From an uncultured Methanobrevibacter sp. (lineage in GTDB: Archaea; Methanobacteriota; Methanobacteria; Methanobacteriales; Methanobacteriaceae), in NCBI RefSeq assembly GCF_900314615.1, contig NZ_OMWA01000024.1, positions 1 through 37,500 of the forward strand: a DNA stretch of 37,500 nt. Reading direction: 5' to 3'. The translations under genes were made by a program, and so were the position numbers. The first letter of the stretch is position 1; each line of letters starts with the position of its first letter. Shown here piece after piece: positions 23,228-31,709 of the stretch. The notes beneath the pieces are model-generated. The model made no database searches. It was given only the letters and a program-made list of their open reading frames with translations, and was not told the origin of the DNA.

Positions 23228-23680
23228 ATGAACATTGATTTTGAAAACGATGAAATTCTATTTATTGAAGGTGAAACCGGGATGGTAGGTATTGTTAAAG
23301 TGGCCTATGAAAATAAAATGCTTTTTATAGCCACCCAGGACAACGAGGAAATAGTTCAGTTTTTGGAATCAGATGACATTATTGCAGTATCAAATTTCAA
23401 GAAAGACAAAAGGGCAATACGTTCACAGGCCTACCTCAGCCGTGAAGAGTCATCCCCATTAGTAATTTTAAACAAGGATCATCCGTCAACCAAACGCTTG
23501 GAAACTGTCATATCAATTGGAGATGAAGTTAATCTGAACTGCAACATTACTCCCGGAACCCATCCTGAACAGAATGTGCTGTGTTCCTGTGACAGTCTAT
23601 CAGGACTTGAAATAGTCAAAACACCTACAGGCGTTAAACTTAACAGACAATTCGATAATTATTCAATAGAAAAATTTTAG
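23228..23680 (+). CDS. Conserved hypothetical protein
   Basis: This 150-residue acidic protein is predicted to be mostly beta-strand, with a Cys-Ser-Cys-Asp segment near residue 119. The start is ATG 23228; GTGAT at 23219-23223 is its ribosome-binding site rather than a start codon. No domain is recognised and there are no membrane segments. It is followed after 8 bp by the DUF116 gene, so the two are probably co-transcribed. They would depend on read-through of the terminator just upstream unless a promoter is hidden there. Confidence 0.65.
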   Translation: MNIDFENDEILFIEGETGMVGIVKVAYENKMLFIATQDNEEIVQFLESDDIIAVSNFKKDKRAIRSQAYLSREESSPLVILNKDHPSTKRLETVISIGDEVNLNCNITPGTHPEQNVLCSCDSLSGLEIVKTPTGVKLNRQFDNYSIEKF

Positions 23681-23688
23681 GTTGAAAA

Positions 23689-24330
23689 ATGTTATTTGTT
23701 GACTCATTTTACATGTTTTTAGGACAGCTAGTGGTTATTGTATTTGCAATAATACTCATTTTGCTGATTATAGTGCTTATCTTAGGAGTTCTTTTTGCCA
23801 AGAAAAACAAGATAAAATTCCCTAGATTCCTTCTTTATGTAGTTGATCTGCTTTATTCTCCTTTAAAGACAATTGCTCAGTTTTTAAAATTGGATGACAA
23901 TATCATTGACGAAATGGCCATAAAAGTCCGTGATGAACTTAACAAGGAAAAATTCAAAGAGATCCCTGCTGATAAAACACTTATATTTCTGCCTCACTGT
24001 CTGAGACATGGAGACTGTCCTGCAACACTTCAAAAGGAAGGTCTTAACTGTACCGAATGTGGATTGTGTTCCATTGGAGTCATAAAAAAGAAAGCCGAAC
24101 CGTTAGGATACAAGTTGTATATAGTTCCGGGTTCAAGTTTTGTAAAAAAGATCGTTATGGAAAACAAATTCCAGGCAGTACTTGGTGTGGCATGCCATGA
24201 AGATTTAAATCAGATGATGATGCTTCTGTCTGATTTCTGCCCTCAGGGAGTATTGCTTGAAAAAACAGGATGTTTTGAAACAAAAGTAAATGTTAAAAAA
24301 GTATTTGAAAAACTTGATTCCAAATACTGA
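23689..24330 (+). CDS. DUF116-family membrane protein
   Basis: This 213-residue protein has a long N-terminal hydrophobic segment (about 8-38, one or two helices) and a cysteine-rich soluble domain. The pattern Pro-His-Cys-Leu-Arg-His, then Cys-Pro-Ala, then Cys-Thr-Glu-Cys-Gly-Leu-Cys is that of the DUF116 family. A further Cys-His-Glu and a late Cys are present. The Cys set may bind a metal or iron-sulphur cluster. The function of the family is not established. It ends 25 bp before the convergent TPR gene. Confidence 0.82.
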   Translation: MLFVDSFYMFLGQLVVIVFAIILILLIIVLILGVLFAKKNKIKFPRFLLYVVDLLYSPLKTIAQFLKLDDNIIDEMAIKVRDELNKEKFKEIPADKTLIFLPHCLRHGDCPATLQKEGLNCTECGLCSIGVIKKKAEPLGYKLYIVPGSSFVKKIVMENKFQAVLGVACHEDLNQMMMLLSDFCPQGVLLEKTGCFETKVNVKKVFEKLDSKY

Positions 24331-24355
24331 TTCTGCGCTTAGCCGGCTTTTAAAC

Positions 24356-25369
24356 TTATCCTAAAATATTTTTAACATTCTTAATTTTTTCAAAGCTTTC
24401 TTCATCTTTTGTAATGTCAAATTTAAGATTAAGGAAATATAATTCCTGATTGAATAGCTTATTTTCTTCATATTCTTCAATCAGTTCATCCAATGTGGTT
24501 AAAATAAAAGGATTTACTCCAATCTGAATATTTTTGTCTTTAAGAATATCGATACTTTCTTCAAGTGTTAAATCAACTTCAGGATTTTTGCTTTTGATGT
24601 AGTTGATTTCTGCATATGCCATCGGACTTAATTCAAATGTCATGCTGTACCTGAAAAGCGCAAATGCGGTTTCAAGCTGATCTTCTTCTATATAATAATA
24701 TCCGAGTGTCCTGTAGCATCTTGCAATGTCTTGAGGATAATATGCATACTTGAGAGCATCAGTTGCGTACATGTAATATTTATTGTATGTATAGGTGTGC
24801 ACTTTGTAAATCTCGCAAAGCTCCAGAATTATTCTTGAAGAAACAGGATTAATCTTAATGGCTTTTTTAAGGTATATTTCAGCTTCCTCGTACTGTTTTG
24901 CTTCAAGAAGTAAAAATCCGTATATATAATATAAGTCAAGAAGAGGCTTATTGTCCGGAATGTATCTTAAAGTTTTTTCAGCTCCAATATATGTGTTGAA
25001 TAGTATCTCTTCTAAAGGATTTGTGAAAAAGTGATATTCGCTTACCTTATCGTCTTCAAACATTCCAGGAAAACTTTCCATAAACTTGCTTAGTTTCTCC
25101 AGTGCATTGTCATACTCTCCGCTTTCAATGTCATAGGAAATGTCATTTAAAATATCCATTATAGGATTTTCCCTGTCTGATATTTCAATAAATTCGTTTT
25201 TTTCATCTTCGCTAAGACAGTCCCACATCATGCGGGAGATTTCCTTGATTATCTCTTTGTTATAGGGATGATCGGCATATTTTTCAATCTGTGATGAGAG
25301 ATATTCTCTGTTCAAATCAGGATTTTCACCAAGATTGGCCCTGATTTCATTAATTATTTCTTCGTACAT
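24356..25369 (-). CDS. TPR-repeat protein
   Basis: This 337-residue helical protein has tetratricopeptide-like repeats in its second half. One reads Leu-Asp-Leu-Tyr-Tyr-Ile-Tyr-Gly-Phe-Leu-Leu, and others hold the Ala/Tyr/Pro positions of TPRs. These form protein-binding scaffolds. The start is ATG 25369 with AGGTG just upstream; an in-frame GTG at 25375 lies within that region. It is divergent from the thermosome gene, and a 118-bp gap is shared. A chaperone link is possible but unproven. Confidence 0.72.
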   Translation of the reverse strand: MYEEIINEIRANLGENPDLNREYLSSQIEKYADHPYNKEIIKEISRMMWDCLSEDEKNEFIEISDRENPIMDILNDISYDIESGEYDNALEKLSKFMESFPGMFEDDKVSEYHFFTNPLEEILFNTYIGAEKTLRYIPDNKPLLDLYYIYGFLLLEAKQYEEAEIYLKKAIKINPVSSRIILELCEIYKVHTYTYNKYYMYATDALKYAYYPQDIARCYRTLGYYYIEEDQLETAFALFRYSMTFELSPMAYAEINYIKSKNPEVDLTLEESIDILKDKNIQIGVNPFILTTLDELIEEYEENKLFNQELYFLNLKFDITKDEESFEKIKNVKNILG

Positions 25370-25395
25370 TAACACACCTAAAGTTAGTTTAATAG

Positions 25396-25413
25396 GTAAT
25401 ATTTTTATATTAC
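25396..25413. promoter_or_regulatory. Dyad in the thermosome/TPR divergent promoter region
   Basis: GTAATAT (25396-25402) and ATATTAC (25407-25413) are exact reverse complements around TTTT, between the TPR start and the thermosome TATA-like sequence (about 25425-25440). A heat-shock or stress regulator site is possible. In AT-rich DNA chance matches of this size occur. Confidence 0.35.
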
Positions 25414-25487
25414 TCTTGCATATATTATATATGTATAAAAATTTACTTTTATATTGTTTATTAAAAAAAATTTAAGGTGATTATGAA

Positions 25488-27137
25488 ATGGCAAATCAAC
25501 CAATATTTATTCTTCCTCAGGGAACTGAAAGATATTCCAAAAGAGATGCTTTAAGAATGAATATCACTGCAGCTAAAGTATTGTCTGGTATTGTAAGAAC
25601 TACTTTAGGCCCTAAAGGAATGGATAAAATGTTAGTTAACTCATTAGGTGATGTTACTGTCACCAATGACGGTGCAACTATCATGAGAGAAATGGAAATT
25701 AACCAACCTGCAGCTAGAATGCTTGTTGAAACCGCTAAAAAACAGGAAGATATTGTCGGAGATGGAACTACTTCTGTTGTTGTCATTGCAGGTGAGTTAT
25801 TAGCTAAGGCTGAAGAATTATTGGAAGACGGCATTGCAACTTCTGTTGTTGTAAAAGGATTTAGAAATGCAACTGCAAAAGCAATCGAACTTTTAAACGA
25901 TATTGCTATTGATGCTGATGATGAAGAAACTCTTAAAAAAGTGGCTGTAACTGCTATGAGTGGTAAAGGTTCTGATTATGCAAAAGAACATTTGGCAGAC
26001 CTTGTTGTTAAAGCAGCTTTAAGAATTGAAGAAGACGGCAAATCCGATATTGACAACATCAATATTCAAAGGGTTTCCGGAGATTCTGTAGAAGATTCAT
26101 TTTTAGCTGAAGGAATTGTAATTGACAATACTCCTGTATCTAAAAACATGCCAAGAGAAGTTAAAGATGCTAAAATCGCAATTATGAAATATCCTATCGA
26201 ACTTAAAGATATCAATACCGACAGCAAAATTGATATCACAAGTCCTGATCAGTTTGAAGCATTCTTACTTCAAGAAGAACAAATGATTAAAGATTTAGTC
26301 CAAAAAATCATTGATTCTGGCGTTAACGTTTTATTCTGTCAAAAAGGTATTGACGATATGGCAGAACACTACCTGAAAAAAGCAGGAATCATGGCTTACA
26401 AAAGAGTTAAAAAATCCGATATGGAAAGAATCGAAAAAGCAACTGGTGCTAAACTCGTAACTGACATTGAAGATTTAACTGCTGAAAAATTAGGTAGTGC
26501 AGGCCGTGTTTACCTTGACAAATTATTCGATCATGAATTAACATTCATCGAAGAATGTGAAAATCCAAAAGCTTCTTCCATTGTATTAAGAGGAAGTACC
26601 CGTTATGTAACTGAACAAATCTCCAGAGCTATAGATGATGCATTAGGTGTTGTTGCAGCTACTATTGAAGAAGGTAAAGTACTCATCGGTGGTGGAGCTT
26701 GTGAAATTGATTTGGTAAAACAATTAAGAGAATATGGTGAATCTGTAAGCGGAAGAGAACAGTTAGCTATTTTAAAATACGCTGAAGCTTTAGAAGTTAT
26801 TCCAAGAACCCTGATTGAAAATGCAGGTTTGGACACCATTAACTTAATTGCTGATTTAAAAGCTGCTCACGAAGACTCCAAATTCATCGGTATTAATGTA
26901 TTTACAGGTGAAGTCGTTGATATGAAAGAAGCAGGTGTTATTGAACCTTTAAGAGTTAAAATACAGGCTCTTCAATCTGCAGGTGAAGCATCTGAAATGA
27001 TTTTACGTATCGATGATATGATTGCAGCAAGAAATGCATTGGAATCCACCGGACCTGATGAGTCTGGTAATGATGCAAGCGGTATGCCTCCAATGCCTCC
27101 TGCAGGAGGAATGGGTGGAATGCCACCTATGATGTAA
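25488..27137 (+). CDS. Thermosome (group II chaperonin) subunit
   Basis: This 549-residue ATP-driven folding chaperonin forms stacked 8-9-fold rings with built-in lids. It has the equatorial domain motifs Thr-Leu-Gly-Pro-Lys-Gly-Met-Asp and the ATP-binding Gly-Asp-Gly-Thr-Thr-Ser (about residue 87). The apical domain is at about 215-370, and the late Gly-Gly-Gly-Ala-Cys-Glu is the ATPase-domain loop. The C-terminus is Gly/Met/Pro-rich (Gly-Gly-Met), as in archaeal and CCT chaperonins. Codon use is markedly biased and regular, as in highly expressed genes. The ribosome-binding site AAGGTGAT is at 25474-25481. Only one subunit gene is in the window; others could lie elsewhere. It ends in a strong terminator. 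Confidence 0.97.
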   Translation: MANQPIFILPQGTERYSKRDALRMNITAAKVLSGIVRTTLGPKGMDKMLVNSLGDVTVTNDGATIMREMEINQPAARMLVETAKKQEDIVGDGTTSVVVIAGELLAKAEELLEDGIATSVVVKGFRNATAKAIELLNDIAIDADDEETLKKVAVTAMSGKGSDYAKEHLADLVVKAALRIEEDGKSDIDNINIQRVSGDSVEDSFLAEGIVIDNTPVSKNMPREVKDAKIAIMKYPIELKDINTDSKIDITSPDQFEAFLLQEEQMIKDLVQKIIDSGVNVLFCQKGIDDMAEHYLKKAGIMAYKRVKKSDMERIEKATGAKLVTDIEDLTAEKLGSAGRVYLDKLFDHELTFIEECENPKASSIVLRGSTRYVTEQISRAIDDALGVVAATIEEGKVLIGGGACEIDLVKQLREYGESVSGREQLAILKYAEALEVIPRTLIENAGLDTINLIADLKAAHEDSKFIGINVFTGEVVDMKEAGVIEPLRVKIQALQSAGEASEMILRIDDMIAARNALESTGPDESGNDASGMPPMPPAGGMGGMPPMM

Positions 27138-27170
27138 AAATATTTTACATCTTCTTTTTTTCTATTTTTC
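27131..27170 (+). terminator. Terminator of the thermosome gene
   Basis: GATGTAAAA (27131-27139) and TTTTACATC (27143-27151) form a perfect 9-bp stem over the stop codon, followed by TTCTTTTTTTC and more T-rich sequence. Confidence 0.8.
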
Positions 27171-27461
27171 ATGCTTATTTTTAATTATACTCTATTAAAC
27201 TGATTGTTTTTTAATCTAAATAGATTGAAATCAATGTTTTTTGTTTAAATAGCCTTAAATTATATGTAATTTTATATAATAAGTCATTGAATAACTGATT
27301 TGATTTTAGTATAGTCAAGTTACTTTAAATATAATTTCATATTGTTTAATCCTTTTAGAGTTGTTTTCAACAATAATCTTGCTTATTTCCTTATTTTCAT
27401 TAAGTTTTAACCTTATTTTTAAAAAACAAACTAGTATAATTCTACTTTTGAAATAAAAAGG
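27171..27461. other. AT-rich intergenic spacer
   Basis: Between the thermosome terminator and the promoter of the giant wall protein there is no open frame of note and no clear RNA structure. Only AT-rich sequence is seen. Confidence 0.5.
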
Positions 27462-27540
27462 TTTATATAAGATATTTGTAATAAATATTGATGAAGTGAG
27501 ATTAAGTTCTCACGATTGTTTAAAAAAAATGTTATGGAGG
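27462..27540 (+). promoter_or_regulatory. Promoter and leader of the giant wall enzyme
   Basis: TTTATATA (27462-27469) is preceded by purine-rich AAAAAGG, like an archaeal BRE-TATA. Transcription should start about 27490-27495. A GTGAGA/TCTCAC hairpin (27496-27513) would then lie at the very 5' end of the leader. GGAGG (27536-27540) is a strong Shine-Dalgarno sequence before TTG 27550. Confidence 0.6.
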
Positions 27541-27549
27541 TAAATTATT

Positions 27550-30500
27550 TTGAACAAACAAATTTTACTCACTTTATTTTTAGTTCTTGCTGTAGTATGT
27601 TCAGCCAGTACTATCTATGCGAGTGAAGTAAGTGTTACAGATTCATATGCTACTAGCTTAGTAGATGACACATCAGATGTCTCAGTCCCATTGGAGAAAA
27701 CTGCTGATTCATCAGAAATTTCTGTATCTAGTGATTCAAATGTTGATAATGATTCATCTAAAGTTTCTCTATCAAGTGATGAAGTTTTAGGATCTGAAAA
27801 TTCAAATACTTTATCAACTAACACGGCAAATGATGATGGTGAAAATGGGGTTACTAGTTTAGCTGTATCATCCGATGTGATATATGGGGCAGCTGGTAAT
27901 GTTTCTTCTTCAATAAATATTTCAGATACCATCAAAGCAAATGATATAACTAAATATTATAAAGGAAGTACAAAATATACTGCCACTTTTACTGACAGTG
28001 AAGGAAATGTTTTAAAAAATACAAATGTTAAAATAGTTGTAAATGGAGCAACAAGTACAGTAAAGACTAATTCCAAAGGTGTTGCTTCCGTGGTGGTAAA
28101 TTTAAAACCTGGTACTTATAAAGTTGTTGCAACTAATCCTATTACAAATTATCAGTTGACAACTACATTTAAAATATTGAATACAATTAAAGCAAGTGAT
28201 ATTAGCAAAGTTTATACAGACAGTAAAAAATTCACTGCTACATTCTTAAAAAGCAATGGTAAAGCTTTAGCTAATAAAAACGTTAAATTCAGAATTAATG
28301 GAAAAACTTATACTGTAAAAACTAACAGTAATGGTGTAGCTAGCCTTTCATTAACTAACCTTGCAACAGGTACTTATAAAATCAAATCATATAATACTGA
28401 TGGTTTAACAAAAACCAATACAGTTAAAGTGGTCAGATCAACTACTTCTTCTCTGACTGCTAGCGATTACACTTTCTATAGAACTGAAAGTAAAACCATC
28501 AAAGTTACTTTGCTCAATGGTTTAGGCTACGCACCGGGTTCTGGAAAAATTATTAAGTTTACTGTAAACGGTAAGACTTATACTGCAAAAACTAATAGTA
28601 AAGGTGTTGCTTCTCTTAAATTGCCTACTTTGGCAAACGGAGTATACACTGTAAAATATAAATTTGATGGAAATAATTTTTATAAAGCGTCAAGCGCTTC
28701 TAAAAAACTTTACATTATTCCAAGCAAAACTGCTACATTCACAGCTAAAAGCGGAACCACTTTTGGTTATGGATCAGGTAACTCATTCAGTGTTGCTTTA
28801 ACTTCCGGAAGTGTTCCTTTAGTTGGAAAAACTGTTACATTAAATATAACTGGAAAAACTTATACAAAAACCACAAACAGCAATGGTATTGTTAGTTTGG
28901 CAATGAATCTTAATGTCGGTCAATATGATTTAACATATTCTTTCGCCGGCGATTCAAAAGTCAATGCAAAAACTGCAACATCCAAAATAACCATTAAAGA
29001 AAGGACTTCCACCTCATTAACCTGGGGTAGCGGAACTTCATTCTACAGTGGTGCACAGACTTACAAAGTTTTATTAAAAGATGCAAACGGTAAAGCGTTA
29101 TCCGGTAAAACTGTAAAATTAACCGTAAACGGTAACACTTATACTGTTACCACAGCTTCAAATGGTTATGCAACATTCACAGCAAATGTTGGAGTTGGAA
29201 ATTACACTGTAACATATGTTTATGAAGCGGCTAATGATAATGACAATTTACCAAGCAGTTCCAGTACTGAAATCTCAGTAACCAAATCATCCACAACCAA
29301 CGGATATGGATACTGGCTTTTCGGTGCAGATATGAAGAAGGTAGATTTAAGCTCCCTTGCTTCTAAAGGAACTACAGACATATTCCTAAATTACTATGCA
29401 ATCACTACTCACGGTAAATCTGCAGTGGAATCCTGGATTGCATCAGCTAATAACTTGGGAATTAGAGTTCACATCTGGATGCAGGCATTCTATAATGGAG
29501 GATGGGTAAATCCTGTAAAAAGCGGATCAGCTAATACTGCATACTTCAATGAAGTGATTAATGAAGCAAAAACATATGCTGCTTTAAAAGGTGTTGCAGG
29601 TATTCACTTTGATTACTTGAGATACCCTGGTACAGCTTATAAGACTACTGGCGGTACTGCAGCTATTTCACAATTTGCAAAACAGGCTGTCAGCGCTATT
29701 CATGCTGTAAATCCGGATCTTATTGTTTCATGTGCAATCATGCCTGAAACTACAAGTAATATTTATTACTATGGTCAGGATTTCTCAGCGCTCAGTTCAT
29801 GTATGGATTTAATTGTTCCTATGATATACAAAGGAAATTACGGAAAAACTACATCATGGATTACTTCTGTAACCAAATGGTTTGTTGAAAATTCCAAAGG
29901 TGCACAAATCTGGTCTGGATTACAAGGTTATGAATCTGATGATGATGTAACCAAATTGTCAACATCTGAAATTACTAAAGACTCTCAGGCTGCAATTACT
30001 GCAGGAGCAACCGGATCAGTTATATTCAGATGGGGTGTAACTAATCTTGTTAACTTTAACTCATTAACAAGTTCATCTTCATCTACTACTCCAGCTACCG
30101 GTTCTGTAACTATTGCAGACATCTTAACTGCAGCTAATACTTTAAAAAGCACAATTTCCTCAAAAGGAACTGTACCTGCTACTGTAAGTGTAGGTGGAGT
30201 AAGTTATACCACTCCTCAGTTCTTATACATGATGGCTCAGGCTACTGTACTTATAAACTCAGGAAAAACTTCAGGAGTTTCACCTGTAAGTGCATCAGCT
30301 CCTTCCAGTTCCAGTGGAGACGCTTCCGGTAAATTAATGTTAGCAGATTATGTTGATGTTGCATCCAGGTTGGTGAGCTTCATTGCATCTAATCAGCAAG
30401 CTCCAAATTATGCAAGTTCTGATTTAGGTCAAATCAAATATGAGAATTTAGTTGATGCATTTGCTAGAATTTTAGCATATTACAAATCCAATTCTCAATT

Positions 30501-31563
30501 GCCTAATTATGTAGAAATTAAAGATGTCTCTTCATCAAGCAGTTCTTCAAGTAATTCATCCAGTTCCTCAAGCACTCCATCCAGTTCAAGTGCTACTTCA
30601 AAAACAATATCCATTAAAGATATTTTAACTGGCGCTACCAATCTTAAAAATTATTATTCAAGCAATAGCAAACTTCCAGATACTGTTACTGCAGGTGGAA
30701 TTAAATTCACTACACCTGAGTTCCTCTATTTGATGAGTCAGGCTATTTATCAGATTGGAAAATCCAATAACAGTGCTATAGCTTATATCAGTGGCGTAAG
30801 TGATGCTTCATCTCCTTACGGAGACACAATCAGCTCACAACAGTTAACCAAAGAAAACTATATTACTGTTGCAAACAATGTCGCTAAATTTATCGTATCC
30901 TACAAACAAGCTCCGAATTATGCTTCCTCTGATTTGGGTAAAATTATCTACTCTGAACTTGTAGATTCATTCTCCCGTGTATTGGCTTATTATAATTCTA
31001 ATGGAGCATTGCCAAATTATGTAGTTGTTACTTACGGATCAGGCAGCAGTAGCAGTTCTTTATCTGGCAGCGGTTCAGGTTTAAATCAGAAAAATACTGT
31101 TAGTGATGTTACACAATATCTTAAATCAACTACTAACTGTCAGGTAGGAAACAGTGCTATTAAATCAATAGTCAACTCCCTTACTTCAGGATTGACCAGT
31201 GATTTGGAAAAAGCAAAAGCAATTTACAACTATGTAAGAGATTCCATCTCATACAGTTTCTATTATAATACCAAATACGGTGCTGCAGGAACATTATCTG
31301 CAAAAACCGGTAACTGTGTCGATCAGGCGCACTTGGTAATTGCTATGTTCAGAACAGCAGGTCTTGCAGCCAGATATGTCCAGGGAACCTGTTATTTCAC
31401 ATCAAGTGGAAGTACTTATGGTCACGTCTGGGCACAGGTGTTAGTTGACGGTCAATGGTATGTCTGTGACTGTACCAGTTCCAGAAACTCATTCGGATAT
31501 GTTGTAAACTGGAATACAAATTCCTTTTCATTGCACGGAATTTATTCAAGCCTGTCATTCTAG
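27550..31563 (+). CDS. Secreted pseudomurein hydrolase: Ig-like repeats, glycoside-hydrolase barrel, four pseudomurein-binding repeats, transglutaminase-like peptidase
   Basis: This 1337-residue exported protein has a TTG start and a signal peptide of about 24 residues. After a Ser/Asp-rich stretch come five Ig-like (Big-type) repeats from about residues 131, 215, 304, 401 and 493. A TIM-barrel-like predicted glycoside hydrolase spans about 585-840, with His-Phe-Asp-Tyr-Leu-Arg-Tyr-Pro at 686-693. Four pseudomurein-binding repeats follow (from about 852, 928, 1018, 1098). The C-terminal transglutaminase-like domain has Cys1256 (Gly-Asn-Cys-Val-Asp-Gln), His1292 and Asp1307, the triad order of the phage pseudomurein endoisopeptidases PeiW/PeiP. 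It is likely to bind and cut pseudomurein, perhaps both glycan and cross-link, during growth or division. Methanobrevibacter relatives are usually annotated only as adhesin-like. Catalysis is inferred. Confidence 0.88.
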   Translation: MNKQILLTLFLVLAVVCSASTIYASEVSVTDSYATSLVDDTSDVSVPLEKTADSSEISVSSDSNVDNDSSKVSLSSDEVLGSENSNTLSTNTANDDGENGVTSLAVSSDVIYGAAGNVSSSINISDTIKANDITKYYKGSTKYTATFTDSEGNVLKNTNVKIVVNGATSTVKTNSKGVASVVVNLKPGTYKVVATNPITNYQLTTTFKILNTIKASDISKVYTDSKKFTATFLKSNGKALANKNVKFRINGKTYTVKTNSNGVASLSLTNLATGTYKIKSYNTDGLTKTNTVKVVRSTTSSLTASDYTFYRTESKTIKVTLLNGLGYAPGSGKIIKFTVNGKTYTAKTNSKGVASLKLPTLANGVYTVKYKFDGNNFYKASSASKKLYIIPSKTATFTAKSGTTFGYGSGNSFSVALTSGSVPLVGKTVTLNITGKTYTKTTNSNGIVSLAMNLNVGQYDLTYSFAGDSKVNAKTATSKITIKERTSTSLTWGSGTSFYSGAQTYKVLLKDANGKALSGKTVKLTVNGNTYTVTTASNGYATFTANVGVGNYTVTYVYEAANDNDNLPSSSSTEISVTKSSTTNGYGYWLFGADMKKVDLSSLASKGTTDIFLNYYAITTHGKSAVESWIASANNLGIRVHIWMQAFYNGGWVNPVKSGSANTAYFNEVINEAKTYAALKGVAGIHFDYLRYPGTAYKTTGGTAAISQFAKQAVSAIHAVNPDLIVSCAIMPETTSNIYYYGQDFSALSSCMDLIVPMIYKGNYGKTTSWITSVTKWFVENSKGAQIWSGLQGYESDDDVTKLSTSEITKDSQAAITAGATGSVIFRWGVTNLVNFNSLTSSSSSTTPATGSVTIADILTAANTLKSTISSKGTVPATVSVGGVSYTTPQFLYMMAQATVLINSGKTSGVSPVSASAPSSSSGDASGKLMLADYVDVASRLVSFIASNQQAPNYASSDLGQIKYENLVDAFARILAYYKSNSQLPNYVEIKDVSSSSSSSSNSSSSSSTPSSSSATSKTISIKDILTGATNLKNYYSSNSKLPDTVTAGGIKFTTPEFLYLMSQAIYQIGKSNNSAIAYISGVSDASSPYGDTISSQQLTKENYITVANNVAKFIVSYKQAPNYASSDLGKIIYSELVDSFSRVLAYYNSNGALPNYVVVTYGSGSSSSSLSGSGSGLNQKNTVSDVTQYLKSTTNCQVGNSAIKSIVNSLTSGLTSDLEKAKAIYNYVRDSISYSFYYNTKYGAAGTLSAKTGNCVDQAHLVIAMFRTAGLAARYVQGTCYFTSSGSTYGHVWAQVLVDGQWYVCDCTSSRNSFGYVVNWNTNSFSLHGIYSSLSF

Positions 31564-31587
31564 ATTAGACTACAAAATTTAAAACAT

Positions 31588-31624
31588 ATGATTAATTTTA
31601 TAATTAATCATTCTTTTTTTCTTA
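31588..31624 (+). terminator. Terminator of the wall-enzyme gene
   Basis: ATGATTAATT (31588-31597) and AATTAATCAT (31602-31611) form a perfect 10-bp stem with a TTAT loop, followed by TCTTTTTTTCTT. Confidence 0.75.
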
Positions 31625-31637
31625 TTTTTTCATTCTA

Positions 31638-31653
31638 TTTAGGTATACCAAAA
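31638..31653. promoter_or_regulatory. Possible DtxR-family operator before the metal-regulator gene
   Basis: TTTAGG-TATA-CCAAAA holds the 8-bp palindrome GGTATACC with a TTAGG half-site like those of DtxR/IdeR operators. It lies just upstream of TATA-like TTATACTT (31658-31665), in position to control the DtxR-family gene that follows. Confidence 0.45.
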
Positions 31654-31709
31654 CTTTTTTATACTTTTAACAATATAAATTAAATTAACTTATATTGCAA
31701 GGTGGTATA

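Noticed and set aside
25517..26839. Long minus-strand open frames inside the thermosome gene (and similar ones in hmgA and rrp42)
   Set aside because: They are shadows of genes with biased codon use. They have Ser/Thr/Pro-rich, low-quality translations, no ribosome-binding sites and no family resemblance.
30525..30600. Ser-codon-rich repeats that could look like a tandem DNA repeat array
   Set aside because: They are coding linkers between pseudomurein-binding repeats, with varied Ser codons.
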